Below, one piece after another: positions 44,627-55,040 of a DNA stretch of 64,000 nt. Every line of letters starts with the position of its first letter. Position 1 is the first letter of the stretch. A program made the position numbers and the translations under genes. The stretch is from Pithys albifrons albifrons (Eukaryota; Chordata; Aves; Passeriformes; Thamnophilidae): contig NC_092497.1 in NCBI RefSeq assembly GCF_047495875.1, forward strand, positions 6,416,937 through 6,480,936, read 5' to 3'. A model generated the notes under the pieces. The model did no database searches. It saw nothing but the letters and a program-made list of their open reading frames with translations, and was not told the DNA's origin.

Positions 44627-47410
44627 GTTTGGTTGCCTACATTTTAGTTGGCTAATGTAAAGTGAGATGAATTCAGCTTTATGAGGACACCACAATGAAA
44701 CAAAATGGTTCATGATGGCATAAATCAGATCTAAATTCAAAGGAATATTTTAGATGCTAAAAATTATTTGAAATGTGCTTCAATAAATGCAGAGATGAGA
44801 AACTAGTAATATCTTCTCTGTTTGCAAATGAACAACATAAATAAATAACCAATGAGGAGAAACAACATAAAAATGAAATGTAAATATAATTTTGTTGAAA
44901 TTTAAATCATATACTATTGCTCATACAATAAAATATTTTGTGATTCATGTATTTATCATGCTTCATATTTGAGACACATCTTGTCTCTATAAACATGTAT
45001 TTTTCTCTTAAAAATGTGCATTTGTTCAGAGATATGGTCTTCGAACTTACAGTTCACAACTGATCATTCTGATCATTCTAACTCTACTTCTGTGCTAGCA
45101 CAGAAAGAATGACATTACTATACTTAGCAGAAGAAAGCTTTCACTGGCAACAACCTTCAGGGCTCCTACATGTGTTAAACTGTTCTGCTCCTACACTCAC
45201 AGAAAAAAAAAATTAATGCATTTGCTAGACTATTGTTATGCAATCTGGTATCTGGACATCATACACCGATCATGCTGAGAACTCATCGCTCAGCTGATGA
45301 TCTCTCTGGACTGTCGGTTTCATTCATCCAGCTGATGAGCTCATATCAACCACACATTTTCCTGATAAATGCAGTTTCCCAATGAAGCCTACTGAAGTCC
45401 TCTGCAAAATGGATATATAAAGGGATTTTTTTTGTCAGAACAGATGAATGAAATACCATTCCTTCCCTCTTATTTCTGTGTTGTTTTCTTTTTAAAAACA
45501 AACAAAAAGCAACCTGTAAGTTTAAACAAGTGTAATAATGAGAAATCTAATTCTTTTTATCCTTAATGAAAAGATTTGAAAGAAATAAGTAAAAAGTGGA
45601 TCATGAAAACTTTATGCACATAAAATCTCTCTGTGAAGTACATCACATCTCCTAAACTCAGAGTTAAATTCAATTAATATTTCTTTCCATTTAGGTCCTT
45701 CCTACAATGTGATTGATTCTATTATTGTTGAATCAAAGCTAGTTGAGGTGTTTTTCTAAAGGATGTCATTTAATCACTAATAAAAATGTATGAATGATTC
45801 AACAGAACAATAATAGAACTTCATTAAAAGAAGAAGAAATAAAAAAAGTAAAATAATATTTTCATAGCTTGAATAATGCCCCTTCCAGCAAAGACTACAC
45901 AGTAATATTTACCTACATGTAGTTTTTCAAGGTAAATTCTACACGTCTCAGCTTTATGTCCCCAGATAGAAAAGTCTGAGGTTTGGAGGACTCATTTGTT
46001 TTAATATTTTTTATTTATTATTTTTTTATTTATTGTCCCTCCCCTCCCCCCCCCCCTCCCCCCCACCACCTTTTTCTGCTGTAGTATTTGAGTCTTGATG
46101 CTGTTAAACAGGAAAGACAATATGCAATATGTGGTAGCAGCACTTACATAAACATTTCAACATAATGACTAATACTGATATATCTACACTGATAAAAATA
46201 GTCATATAGGATTTAACCAAATTGTTTGTACAAGGTCCCTAAAATCCCTGAAGGAAAGCCTTGAAAGACCCTTTGAATTAGCTTTGTTAAAATAATTATT
46301 CTGAACACTTTATTTTTAATAAAAAGAAGATAAGAGTCATTTAACTCATTCCCACATGTTCTAGGCTTGGTCCAGCTGTGTAAGATCAAGAAGGAATGAC
46401 TTTAATGTTAATATGTTTTCTTTGCTAAGTAGTGTTTGAGAAACGATACATACCTGACCTTGTTTCTAAATTCTAGCTGGCAAAAACTAGTATTTTGGCT
46501 TTGTTATTGTTTGGCTCAAACACTTGTAAAGCTTCATTAGGACTTCCATTTTCCCTAAAAAAATTAGAAATGAACTTTTAAAATAAATTTTCTTCTTTTA
46601 CGCACAGTAATTCCTCATGTGTTAAGATCAGCTCTTCCCTACAGCTATTACCTAATCGGCATGAAGAGGTCTGATTATGAAATACAAGCCATTTGAGGGA
46701 AATCTTAAGGTAATTTGCATTAGCAATTCTAGTAACTGGCTAAAGACTCTAAGTTGGTCCTTTTAAAAAAATAAAATATAATTTTCTCTGCTGTGCAGTT
46801 GAGTTGTACTTTTATTCTGCTTGTGGAGTATGTAACTGCAAATTTCAGAGGGTATTAAAACGCAAAGCAACAGAGTAAAACTACAGATGGGTGAACGTCT
46901 TGTGTGTAAAATGTACTGATTCAGCCAGAGAAATCATCAGGCACACACATAGCTGGGATATAATTAGGGACAGTTTAACTGTACCAGTAATAAAAGCCTT
47001 GGTAAATTGAAAAGTTCAAATGATGATTTCAGACTAGGTGATGACTCCAATATCTCCACTAATATTTCACACTCTTGGCTTAAGTACAGTATCTGCTCAG
47101 TGTATAACGAAAAAAAAAAAGGAAACAACACTCCAACTTTATATCCCTTGATGAGTTCCCTCTCCCAGGTTTCACTTTCTCTGAATTTTTTGCTGCACTT
47201 GCATCTCTGCTTCAAATATAACTGATTAAAATGAAATTACTCAGTCTCCTGACCCATGGCAAGTTTCACGAACTGCAATTTTTCTACTAGTTCAGCTGTA
47301 AGCTCAATCTGATTGGCTGTAATTTAGCTTTATAGTGCCTTCCTCCCTGCCCACTCCCCAAAACCCCCACTGAAAAAAAAGTCAACTCCAGTGATCCTGA
47401 AATTAAAAAC
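44627..47410. other. Intergenic, no gene seen
   Basis: AT-rich sequence with a C-rich run at about 46036-46070. No coding signal or recognised repeat. Confidence 0.55.
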
Positions 47411-48451
47411 ATGGAAGAAGGAAGGAAGAAAGGATTGAAGAAGGAAGGAAGAGAGGAAGGGAGGGAGAAAAGGAGGGAGAGAGAGAGGGAGGGAGGGAGG
47501 GAGGAATTCGAAAGGAATTTGGAAGGAAGGAAGGAATTCAGAAGGAAGGAATTCAGAAGGAATTCTGAAGGAAGGAAGGAATTCAGAAGGAAGGAAGGAA
47601 TTTGGAAGGAATTCAGAAGGAAGGAAGGAATTTGGAAGGAATTCAGAAGGAAGGAAGGAAGGAAGGAAGGAAGGAAGGAAGGAAGGAAGGAAGGAAGGAA
47701 GGAAGGAAGGAAGGAAGGAAGGAAGGAAGGAAGGAAGGAAGGAAGGAAGGAAGGAAGGAAGGAAGGAAGGAAGGAAGGAAGGAAGGAAGGAAGGAAGGAA
47801 GGAAGGAAGGAAGGAAGGAAGGAAGGAAGGAAGGAAGGAAGGAAGGAAGGAATTCAGAAGGAAGGAAGGAAGGAAGGAAGGAAGGAAGGAAGGAAGGAAG
47901 GAAGGAAGGAAGGAAGGAAGGAAGGAAGGAAGGAAGGAAGGAAGGAAGGAAGGAAGGAAGGAAGGAAGGAAGGAAGGAAGGAAGGAAGGAAGGAAGGAAG
48001 GAAGGAAGGAAGGAAGGAAGGAAGGAAGGAAGGAAGGAAGGAAGGAAGGAAGGAAGGAAGGAAGGAAGGAAGGAAGGAAGGAAGGAAGGAAGGAAGGAAG
48101 GAAGGAAGGAAGGAAGGAAGGAAGGAAAGGAAGGAAGGAATTCGGAAGGAAGGAATTCGGAAGGAATTCGGAAGGAAGGAAGGAAGGAAGGAAGGAAGGA
48201 AGGAAGGAAGGAAGGAAGGAAGGAAGGAAGGAAGGAAGGAAGGAAGGAAGGAAGGAAGGAAGGAAGGAAGGAAGGAAGGAAGGAAGGAAGGAAGGAAGGA
48301 AGGAAGGAAGGAAGGAAGGAAGGAAGGAAGGAAGGAAGGAAGGAAAAGAAAGGAAGCAAAGGAAGGGAAGAAAGGAAAGAAAGGAAAAGAAAGAAAGGAA
48401 AGGAAGAAAGGATGGACAGAGAGATGGAGGGAGGCAGAAGGAAGGAAGAGA
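47411..48451 (+). repeat. GGAA microsatellite with GAATTC interruptions, about 1 kb
   Basis: A purine-rich array. It begins with mixed ggaagaaagg units and a zone where ggaattcagaagg and ggaatttgg alternate with GGAA (47505-47650). Then come pure GGAA blocks (about 47651-47849, 47860-48125 and 48176-48343) separated by short zones with ggaattc. It ends in ggaaagaaagg units. All peptide readings are repeat artefacts. Confidence 0.97.
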
Positions 48452-48524
48452 ACAAGGGGTTTGAGCCAAAGGACTGCAAGGTAGACCATATTTCTTTAGC
48501 AGGATATTCAGCACATTTGCAAAC

Positions 48525-49151
48525 TGTCTTGGTTTGAGATAAGCAACTGCCAACCCCCCCAAGCACAGAGAGAAAAGCCTCCCTCCTAACACCAGGGAAA
48601 GGGAGGAAAAGAGAGGGGAAAGAAAAAAAAACACTTCAAACTGCATTTATACTAAATCTACATATATTTTTCACAGAAAGAAAGAGACAATTAGAAGAGA
48701 GTACAAATATACACTCACACAAGTCTACAACAACAAGTTCCCCACGTCAACTTCTTAACAAACACACAAATTCTACTGTCTTAACTACACATTACTTAAG
48801 AAGAAGCTTATTCCCCAGGGAGACAAACCCAAGCAGAAAGGAGAGACCCAGAACAACACATTTTACTTTCCTGAGGTACCCTGTGAGCCAGTGGTGGGCC
48901 TGGTCCTCTCCATCCCCCCTGGGACAGCATCGTGCGTCCTCTCCAGAGGAGGGCTGAGAAGCGACTGACTTAACCACTCCCACACTGGTTCCTCCTTCCC
49001 TGGAGATGATGTCATAATGTGGTATGGAATACAAAATTACTGGCTAGAAGAGGTCAGCTGTTGGCTCAGCCCAGCTCAAGTCAGCTGACAGCTTCGGCCT
49101 AGTCCACACTTCTGAGCCCAAATCTAGGCCCACCTAGGTGAACCCATAACA
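48525..49151 (-). repeat. 3' LTR of element B
   Basis: The plus strand starts tgtcttggtttgagataagc and ends gaacccataaca. It is equal in length to 50594-51220, with constant offset 2069 bp throughout, so there is no indel. It shares the terminal caaaccaagaca with LTR A and the end of the split LTR at 27042. Confidence 0.93.
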
Positions 49152-49164
49152 TTCTCCACCCCTT
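49152..49164 (-). promoter_or_regulatory. Polypurine tract of element B
   Basis: The minus strand reads aaggggtggagaa directly before the 3' LTR, the same core as in element A and the ERV-L provirus. Confidence 0.75.
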
Positions 49165-49395
49165 ATTCCATACCACATTATGTCACTCATATCTTAGGTT
49201 CTCATGCTTAAACACTTATTTTTTCAGGGCTGATTTCCACCCCTCCATAATGTGGCTAAGAGGCCATTAGGATGGGGTAGATATTTCAGATGGAAACAAA
49301 GCAGGTCATCTCAGGTTATCTTATCTGATGGTTCATGTCTTTCAATAGGGTTACCATCCTCTCTTCAGGAGTCTCTAGTTTCCCACTGGGGTTAA

Positions 49396-49690
49396 AATAG
49401 TGTTCACAGTCAGATCCACCCCTTGGCCTCATCCACCTACAGGTGGCCTGAGGCATCATAGGCCCACTGAGCCAGGAACAACCCTCCCCCAGCCAGTCCA
49501 GGGTGTGATGTTCTTCATCGGCTCAGCTCTTGGGCACATCAACACTCACACGACGGGTTTTCAAAGATTCAACTCAAACGGCAGTGTCCCACCACACATC
49601 AACAGCTTACGCAGGCTTCTCTTCATGTCTTTCTCCTCGGTCACACAGAAGTACTACAGTTCACCATGTGACCCATCCCCCTTAGCAGCA
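49396..49690 (-). pseudogene. Degenerate ERV-L pol segment, copy 1 in element B
   Basis: The plus strand has gtggcctgaggcatcatagg and cccactgagccaggaac. These correspond to the RNase H/integrase junction of the provirus (about 10670-10900, where gcccgaggcatcatgggccc and atcgagccaagaac occur). gggcacatcaacactcacac corresponds to the RNase H part with HVDAH. All frames are broken. A second copy lies at 50123-50400. Confidence 0.7.
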
Positions 49691-49804
49691 GTCCTAACAG
49701 CTTTGGCAGCCTCAGAAGCAGCCCCGACAGCAGCACAAGCAAGCAGCAGACGCAGGAGCAGCCCCGGCGGCTCGCCAGCCCTGGCTCGCTTGCAGCCCTG
49801 GCTT

Positions 49805-49923
49805 GGCTCGCGGCCTCTCATGGCTCGCGGCCTCTCACGGCTCGCGGCCTCTCACGGCTCGCGGCCTCTCACGGCTCGCGGCCTCTCACGGCTCACAGCC
49901 TCTCACGGCTCGCAGCCTCCCCC
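49805..49923 (+). repeat. 17-bp minisatellite, seven units
   Basis: The unit is ggctcgcggcctctcac with a few changes in the first, sixth and seventh copies. It is GC-rich in an otherwise moderate context, and lies between the two pol-derived segments of element B. Confidence 0.92.
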
Positions 49924-50122
49924 GGCTCGCTCGCAGCCCTGGCGGCAGCCCCGCCAGCGACAGCTCTGGCTCCTGCGGGTCGCTCAGCACTGCGGGCGCT
50001 GGTTCTGGGCGCCGCATCTGTCGGGTTCTCTGCAGGGGGCTCTGCAGCTCATCTTTTCCTCGTTCACTGGGGTCTCACAATGGCAAGCAGGCTTCACAAC
50101 TGTGGATAACCTTAAGAATAGT

Positions 50123-50400
50123 GTTCACGGTTAAATCCACCCCTTGACTTTATCCACCTGCAGGTGGCCTGAGGCACGATGGGCCCATCGAGCCAGGAAC
50201 ACCTCCTCCCCATGCCAGTCCAGGTGAGATGCTCCTCATCAGCTCCTGGGCACATCAGCATTCACATGATGAGTCCTCAGGGATTTAACTCAAACAGCCG
50301 TGTCTTGCCACACACGAACAGCTTTCATGGGCCTCTCTTTTCTGCAGTGGCTACAGTCACAGCAGGCACCAGTCGAGCTGTTTGAACTCACAAAGACAGT
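50123..50400 (-). pseudogene. Degenerate ERV-L pol segment, copy 2 in element B
   Basis: Same region as 49396-49690: gtggcctgaggcacgatggg, cccatcgagccaggaac, and gggcacatcagcattcacat in the same order. The sequence ggttaaatccacccctt just before it is the DNA that in the provirus encodes the GVDLTMD part of integrase. It is closer to the provirus than copy 1 is. Confidence 0.72.
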
Positions 50401-50570
50401 GAAACAGTGAAAACGAGCATTCAACAGCAAGGGAGAGTTCTGTTGTTTACATTTTCTGTTCTGGATGTACTTAAACAAAGCACTTATCAATCTATGTTTC
50501 TACAACAATCCTCCCGGGAAGCCTGCTAAGATTCTGGGACACCTGCCAAGGTCCTCCGTCGCTCCCGAGT

Positions 50571-50588
50571 TTCCCGGCCAATGCACCA
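50571..50588 (-). promoter_or_regulatory. Primer binding site matching tRNA-Gly(GCC)
   Basis: The plus strand ttcccggccaatgcacca equals the last 18 nt (with CCA) of vertebrate tRNA-Gly(GCC), as known from its sequence. It lies 5 nt from the 5' LTR, the same spacing as in the ERV-L provirus. Confidence 0.88.
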
Positions 50589-50593
50589 TTAAC

Positions 50594-51220
50594 TGTCTTG
50601 GTTTGAGATAAGCAACTGCCAACCCCCCCAAGCACAGAGAGAAAAGCCTCCCTCCTAACACCAGGGAAAGGGAGGAAAAGAGAGGGGAAAGAAAAAAAAA
50701 CACTTCAAACTGCATTTATACTAAATCTACATATATTTTTCACAGAAAGAAAGAGACAATTAGAAGAGAGTACAAATATACACTCACACAAGTCTACAAC
50801 AACAAGTTCCCCACGTCAACTTCTTAACAAACACACAAATTCTACTGTCTTAACTACACATTACTTAAGAAGAAGCTTATTCCCCAGGGAGACAAACCCA
50901 AGCAGAAAGGAGAGACCCAGAACAACACATTTTACTTTCCTGAGGTACCCTGTGAGCCAGTGGTGGGCCTGGTCCTCTCCATCCCCCCTGGGACAGCATC
51001 GTGCGTCCTCTCCAGAGGAGGGCTGAGAAGCGACTGACTTAACCACTCCCACACTGGTTCCTCCTTCCCTGGAGATGATGTCATAATGTGGTATGGAATA
51101 CAAAATTACTGGCTAGAAGAGGTCAGCTGTTGGCTCAGCCCAGCTCAAGTCAGCTGACAGCTTCGGCCTAGTCCACACTTCTGAGCCCAAATCTAGGCCC
51201 ACCTAGGTGAACCCATAACA
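50594..51220 (-). repeat. 5' LTR of element B
   Basis: 627 bp, apparently identical to 48525-49151. The sense strand runs from tgttatgggttcacc to tctcaaaccaagaca. tagtataaatgc in the sense strand (plus about 50710-50725) is a possible TATA box. Confidence 0.93.
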
Positions 51221-51961
51221 CAAAGTTTAACTCATGATTATGCCTTCAAGAAAATAAAATGCCCCTATAAATCTGGTAATTTCAATTTATACTTCTCATC
51301 TCTAAGTTGTGTCTGCTTTAATAACAAAATGAACTCATACAATATTGGTTTTGTTGTGGTTGTTCTTGTCTTGTTCTCTTTCCCTAAATGTCATTGATGA
51401 GAACTTTTCAATTCTGAAAGGAATTTCCTGCTTTAACCAAGTGATTTAATGGGATTGGGAGTTCACCCACAGGATATGAGCATATTCAGGGCACTTTTGA
51501 AGGCACCTCTGTTCTACACAGACTTAGTGGTTTTGCTTAAGTTTAGTTTGGTTTGGTTTGGTATTCCCTGGGAAAAAACCTCTTAGTGCTCCTACTAGAA
51601 CCCTTCCCTACTTACAGAAACTTTTGACTAGGTCCACTCACTTAGTTCTTATGGACAATAAAAAGTGTAAGTGATTAAATCTTCCATCACAATTTAGGCT
51701 TACAATATATTGCTTTGAAGGGGGGGGGGGGGGGGGGGGGGAATGGAAAAGAAAAAAATGCATATACCTGACTACCTCTTTTCTGTCCCCAAAGGCTCTA
51801 TTTTTAGGAAAGAAAGAGACACATGGCATAGGAACTCATGGTTGTGGAACATTTGTTTGCCACAATATCTATCAAAGCGGTTGTACTAATGCTGTGTGCT
51901 TGATCTGCTCTAATCACTCTTTTTCTCTGCTAACCCCAAGAGATCCTTCTGCCTCTAATGT
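51221..51961. other. Intergenic, no gene seen; poly-G tract inside
   Basis: Unique sequence containing the poly-G run at 51720-51741. Confidence 0.55.
51720..51741 (+). repeat. Poly-G tract, 22 bases
   Basis: Uninterrupted run of G on the plus strand, able to form G-quadruplexes; its length is likely unstable and hard to sequence. Confidence 0.9.
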
Positions 51962-52080
51962 TTAATCAACAAACACCTTTGCAGGAAGTGCCTGACTCAG
52001 GAGAACTCAAAGTGTTACCTGTCCTGCAGGAAATGTCTTAGTACTACTTGAAACTCCAAACAGCTGTTGCAAGAGAGACA
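51962..52080 (+). repeat. 119-bp direct repeat, copy 1
   Basis: Begins ttaatcaacaaacacctttg and ends agagagaca. It is repeated at 53732-53850 in the same orientation with two differences. The sequence matches no element I know. Confidence 0.93.
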
Positions 52081-52704
52081 TTTAATGTCCTTCTCATACC
52101 AGCCTCCTGACAGTGCACATCCTAAGAAGCTTAACATTGTTTTACACTCTCATCTGGAATATGGAGAGACACTGGGAACAATATGTCTAGTTTTAGACAT
52201 CCATAGTGAATAGATATTTACTACTACTTTGATACTTACATAAGGCGCACATGCCCATTTGTGCTTTAGATGTTAATTTCTCAACCAAATATTTAAATCT
52301 TCATGTTGACTGCAAAGGTGTGTCCTAGACTGGCCAACTAAAATGAAGAATTCAGTCAGATGAATCCCATCCTACTTCCTTCAGAGACTGAGGTAATCTG
52401 GTTTGCTAATGCTGCCTGTCTCATTATTTTCAGTCATTGGTTAAGCACACCAAACCAAAATAAAACAAATCCAAACTAAACCAAACAAAAATAAAATACT
52501 AAACTTCCAGTGTGTGTTTCTTTCATGGAAAAGGAGAAGGAATACGTCTATTCTCTACAAATGTCCTCTTTCAGACACCCTTCAACCATGCCAGGAGTGC
52601 ATTTAGAGTACTCATACTTTCATTAGATATTGATGCCTTGCAGGCATATTGATACCTTATAGAGTATCAATGGTGTCTCTATGGAAATGGGTCTACGAGA
52701 AGAT
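52081..52704. other. Intergenic between the 119-bp repeats, nothing recognised
   Basis: Unique sequence between the first repeat copy and a CR1. Confidence 0.5.
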
Positions 52705-53325
52705 GAAATCATAGAATCAGCTCAGTTGGAAAAGAGCTCTGAGATCACCAAGTTCAACCATTACCACTGTGGTTACTAGACCATGGCACTAAGTGCCATG
52801 TCCAGGCTCATCTTAAAAACCTCCAAAGATGGAGAACCACCACCTCCTTGGGCAGCCCGTTCCAATACCTGATCACCTTCTCTGTGAAGAATTTCCTCCT
52901 AACATCCAACCTAAACCTCCCCAGGTGGAGCTTAAGCCTCTTGTCATACTGATAGTTGCTTGAGGAAGAGACCAACCCCTATCTGGCTACAACCTCCCTT
53001 CAGGTAGTTGTATAGAGTGATGAGGTCACCCTGGAGCCTCTTCTTTTCCAGTCTGAACAACCCAAGTACCCTCAGCCTCTCTTTATAGGGATTGTGTCCA
53101 AGTCCCTTCACTAGCCTGGTTGCTCTTCTCTGGACATGCTCCAGCACCTCAGCATCCTTCCTGGACTGAGAGACCCAGACTGGAACCAGTACTTGAGGTG
53201 TGGCCTCACCAGTGCTGAATACAGGGGAAGAATCACTTCCCTGGTCCTGTTGGCCACACTGTTACTGATGCAGACCAGGATACCATTTGCCTTCTTGGTC
53301 ACCTGAGCACACTTAAGGTTCAAGG
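52705..53325 (-). mobile_element. CR1 LINE, 5'-truncated, minus strand
   Basis: The plus strand begins catagaatcagctcagttgg and gaaaagagctctgagatcac, the reversed CR1 3' end, and goes on to the RT C-terminal region. The minus strand still encodes recognisable pieces: [26 protein letters not shown] and [15 protein letters not shown], in two frames. It ends near 53325. Dead copy. Confidence 0.88.
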
Positions 53326-53703
53326 TAAAAGAAAAAAAAATCACTGATATAGAAATAGTTCTGTTCATTTTGGTTTCTTGATTTTTATTTTAAATACACG
53401 TGTAAATCTGGAATGGGAGTTTCAGTTATTTAAACTGAATTTGCCTCTGTCATGTACTGAGACACTAATTTGTATTGGAACATCAGTGAAAAAATGTGAA
53501 AGAAGTGTAAATGCCTATCCTGGCTTCTGAAACCTACTGATGTTTTAACCCCTAAAGAGCTAGTTTTCATAAATACTCCTACAGGTCAGCCTGAGTATAA
53601 CAGGAAGATGAGAATTCTTTGACTTTTCTTTTTTGAGAATGACAGTGTTGCTAAAATACCTTTTGCTACATGCATTGCAAGAACACCATCTAAATACTAA
53701 GGT

Positions 53704-53736
53704 ATTAACCCTACAAATGACGTTTGTAGGGTTAAT
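53704..53736. repeat. Perfect 14-bp inverted repeat (foldback)
   Basis: attaaccctacaaa (53704-53717) and its exact reverse complement tttgtagggttaat (53723-53736) are separated by tgacg. The right arm runs 5 bp into the second copy of the 119-bp repeat, so the foldback sits exactly at that junction. Confidence 0.95.
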
Positions 53737-53850
53737 CAACAAACACCTTTGCAGGAAGTGCCTGACTCAGGAGAACTCAAAGTGTTACCTGTCCTGCAGG
53801 AAATGTCTTAGTACTACTTGAAACTCCACACAGCTGTTGTAAGAGAGACA
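53732..53850 (+). repeat. 119-bp direct repeat, copy 2
   Basis: Same as 51962-52080 except for C for A in aaactccacacag and T for C in ctgttgtaag. It directly follows the foldback. Confidence 0.93.
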
Positions 53851-54221
53851 GTGTAGAAATACCAGCATTCTGTGATCTAGCTCTATGGACACTGTGAAAA
53901 TTGCTAACTATGGAAGTTTTCACATGTAAATTCTCTTCAGGCTTTGAGAAGAACATAATTCCCAATGGAAAATGCTGTAAAGAACAGGGCAAGAACCTGA
54001 ATTTCATTTCCGTATTCTGAGGAGATACAGGTGTCCACTTCAAAATATGGAAGATCAAGGAACCATAAATTGCTTCTCTTTAATATATGCACTGCAGAGG
54101 CAATCAAATGCCTAATTAAAATCATATCTTTCTGACATCAGACCTTGGGAGGATAATATCTCAACTTCCTCTAATTTTCCTAAATATTTTTTCTAATTCT
54201 TATAATTTATTACACCATAGG

Positions 54222-55040
54222 CAATTCAGAGCTTAAGTCAGTCCAGCAGTTCACCTATCTGGGAAGTATCATTTCCTCTGATGGTAAGATCGACAAAGAG
54301 ATAGACAACAGACTAGCAAATGCATACAGAGCCTTTGGAAAACTCCATAGAAGAGTCTGGTCCAATAAACACCTGAAGAAAGGTACAAAGATCAGTGTCT
54401 ACAGAGCCACTGTACTGTCTACTCTCTTACATGGGTCTGAATCCTGGGTTATCTACTGCCAACACCTGCAGCTTCTCGAATGCTTCCATCAGCGCTGCCT
54501 CTGTTCAATCCTAAACATCCACTGGTCTGATTACATGGCCAATGTGTCTGTTCTTGAACAGGCAGGGGTCAGCAGTATCGAGGCCATGCTGATGAGAACG
54601 CAGCTGCGTGGACAGGGCACGTCTCCAGGATGGAGGATCACCGCCTCCCAAACATTGTGCTCTATGGTGAACTCGCCACCGGCTGCCGCAAGAGAGGAGC
54701 CCCAAAGAAGAGATACAAGGACTCCCTGAAACAACACCTCAGCCTTGGCCATATTGACTTCCACCAATGGTCCACTCTGGCCTCCAATCGGGATTCATGG
54801 AGACACACCATTCATGACGCTGCTGCTTCCTTTGAGAACTCACGCAGAATCAGTCTCAAGGTAAAAAAACAACGCAGAACCGTTCCTCACCAATATCGCC
54901 TAAAGAGACATTCCGCTGTGCCTTTTGTGACCAGACCTGCCTACCCCTTATTGGCCTTTTTAGCCACCAGTATGCTTGCAGCAAGCGTGGGTAGTGCCCT
55001 TCTCAAATCTTCGTTCGCGAAGCCTAGCCATGATGATTTG
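54222..55040 (+). mobile_element. RTE-like LINE, 3' end (possibly AviRTE)
   Basis: The plus strand encodes, in order, the end of a reverse transcriptase: QQFTYLGSIISSDG, a helix-rich part with LHGSESWV and LNIHWSD, then HRLPNIVLYGEL, KKRYKDSLKQHLSLGHI and a C-terminal Cys/His finger (C..TC....GLFSHQYACSKRG). A frameshift near 54605 and another near 54920 break it. The 3' end has ccatgatgat, as in RTE elements that end in short trinucleotide repeats. It is clearly not CR1. RTE elements are rare in birds; AviRTE, reported in some bird groups and in filarial nematodes, is the obvious candidate. The LINE call is firm and the RTE clade probable, but AviRTE is a guess from memory. Confidence 0.68.

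Larger units (their letters stand above)
48525..51220 (-). mobile_element. Element B: young non-autonomous LTR element, minus strand
   Basis: Sense order: 5' LTR 50594-51220, tRNA-Gly primer site, 1442 bp of internal DNA without coding capacity, polypurine tract, 3' LTR 48525-49151. The LTRs have the same length (627 bp) and I found no difference between them. Flanks caaac (48520-48524) and caaag (51221-51225) may be a 5-bp target duplication with one change. The internal part holds two degenerate copies of an ERV-L pol segment and a 17-bp minisatellite. It must have been copied by proteins supplied in trans. Confidence 0.88.
53326..54221. other. Intergenic; carries the foldback and repeat copy 2
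   Basis: Unique sequence apart from 53704-53736 and 53732-53850. Confidence 0.5.

Noticed and set aside
45230..45350. Locally repetitive gatcatgctgag / cagctgatgatc motifs
   Set aside because: Short matches with no longer repeat structure; compatible with chance.
48792..49034. 80-codon open frame present twice (also at 50861-51103)
   Set aside because: It lies inside the identical LTRs of element B, so the duplication reflects the LTR pair and not a gene.
49400..50147. Open frame of 244 codons with RGLSRLAASHGS repeats
   Set aside because: It runs across degenerate pol DNA on the opposite strand and the 17-bp minisatellite; the repeats follow from the DNA unit and no start context or homologue is evident.
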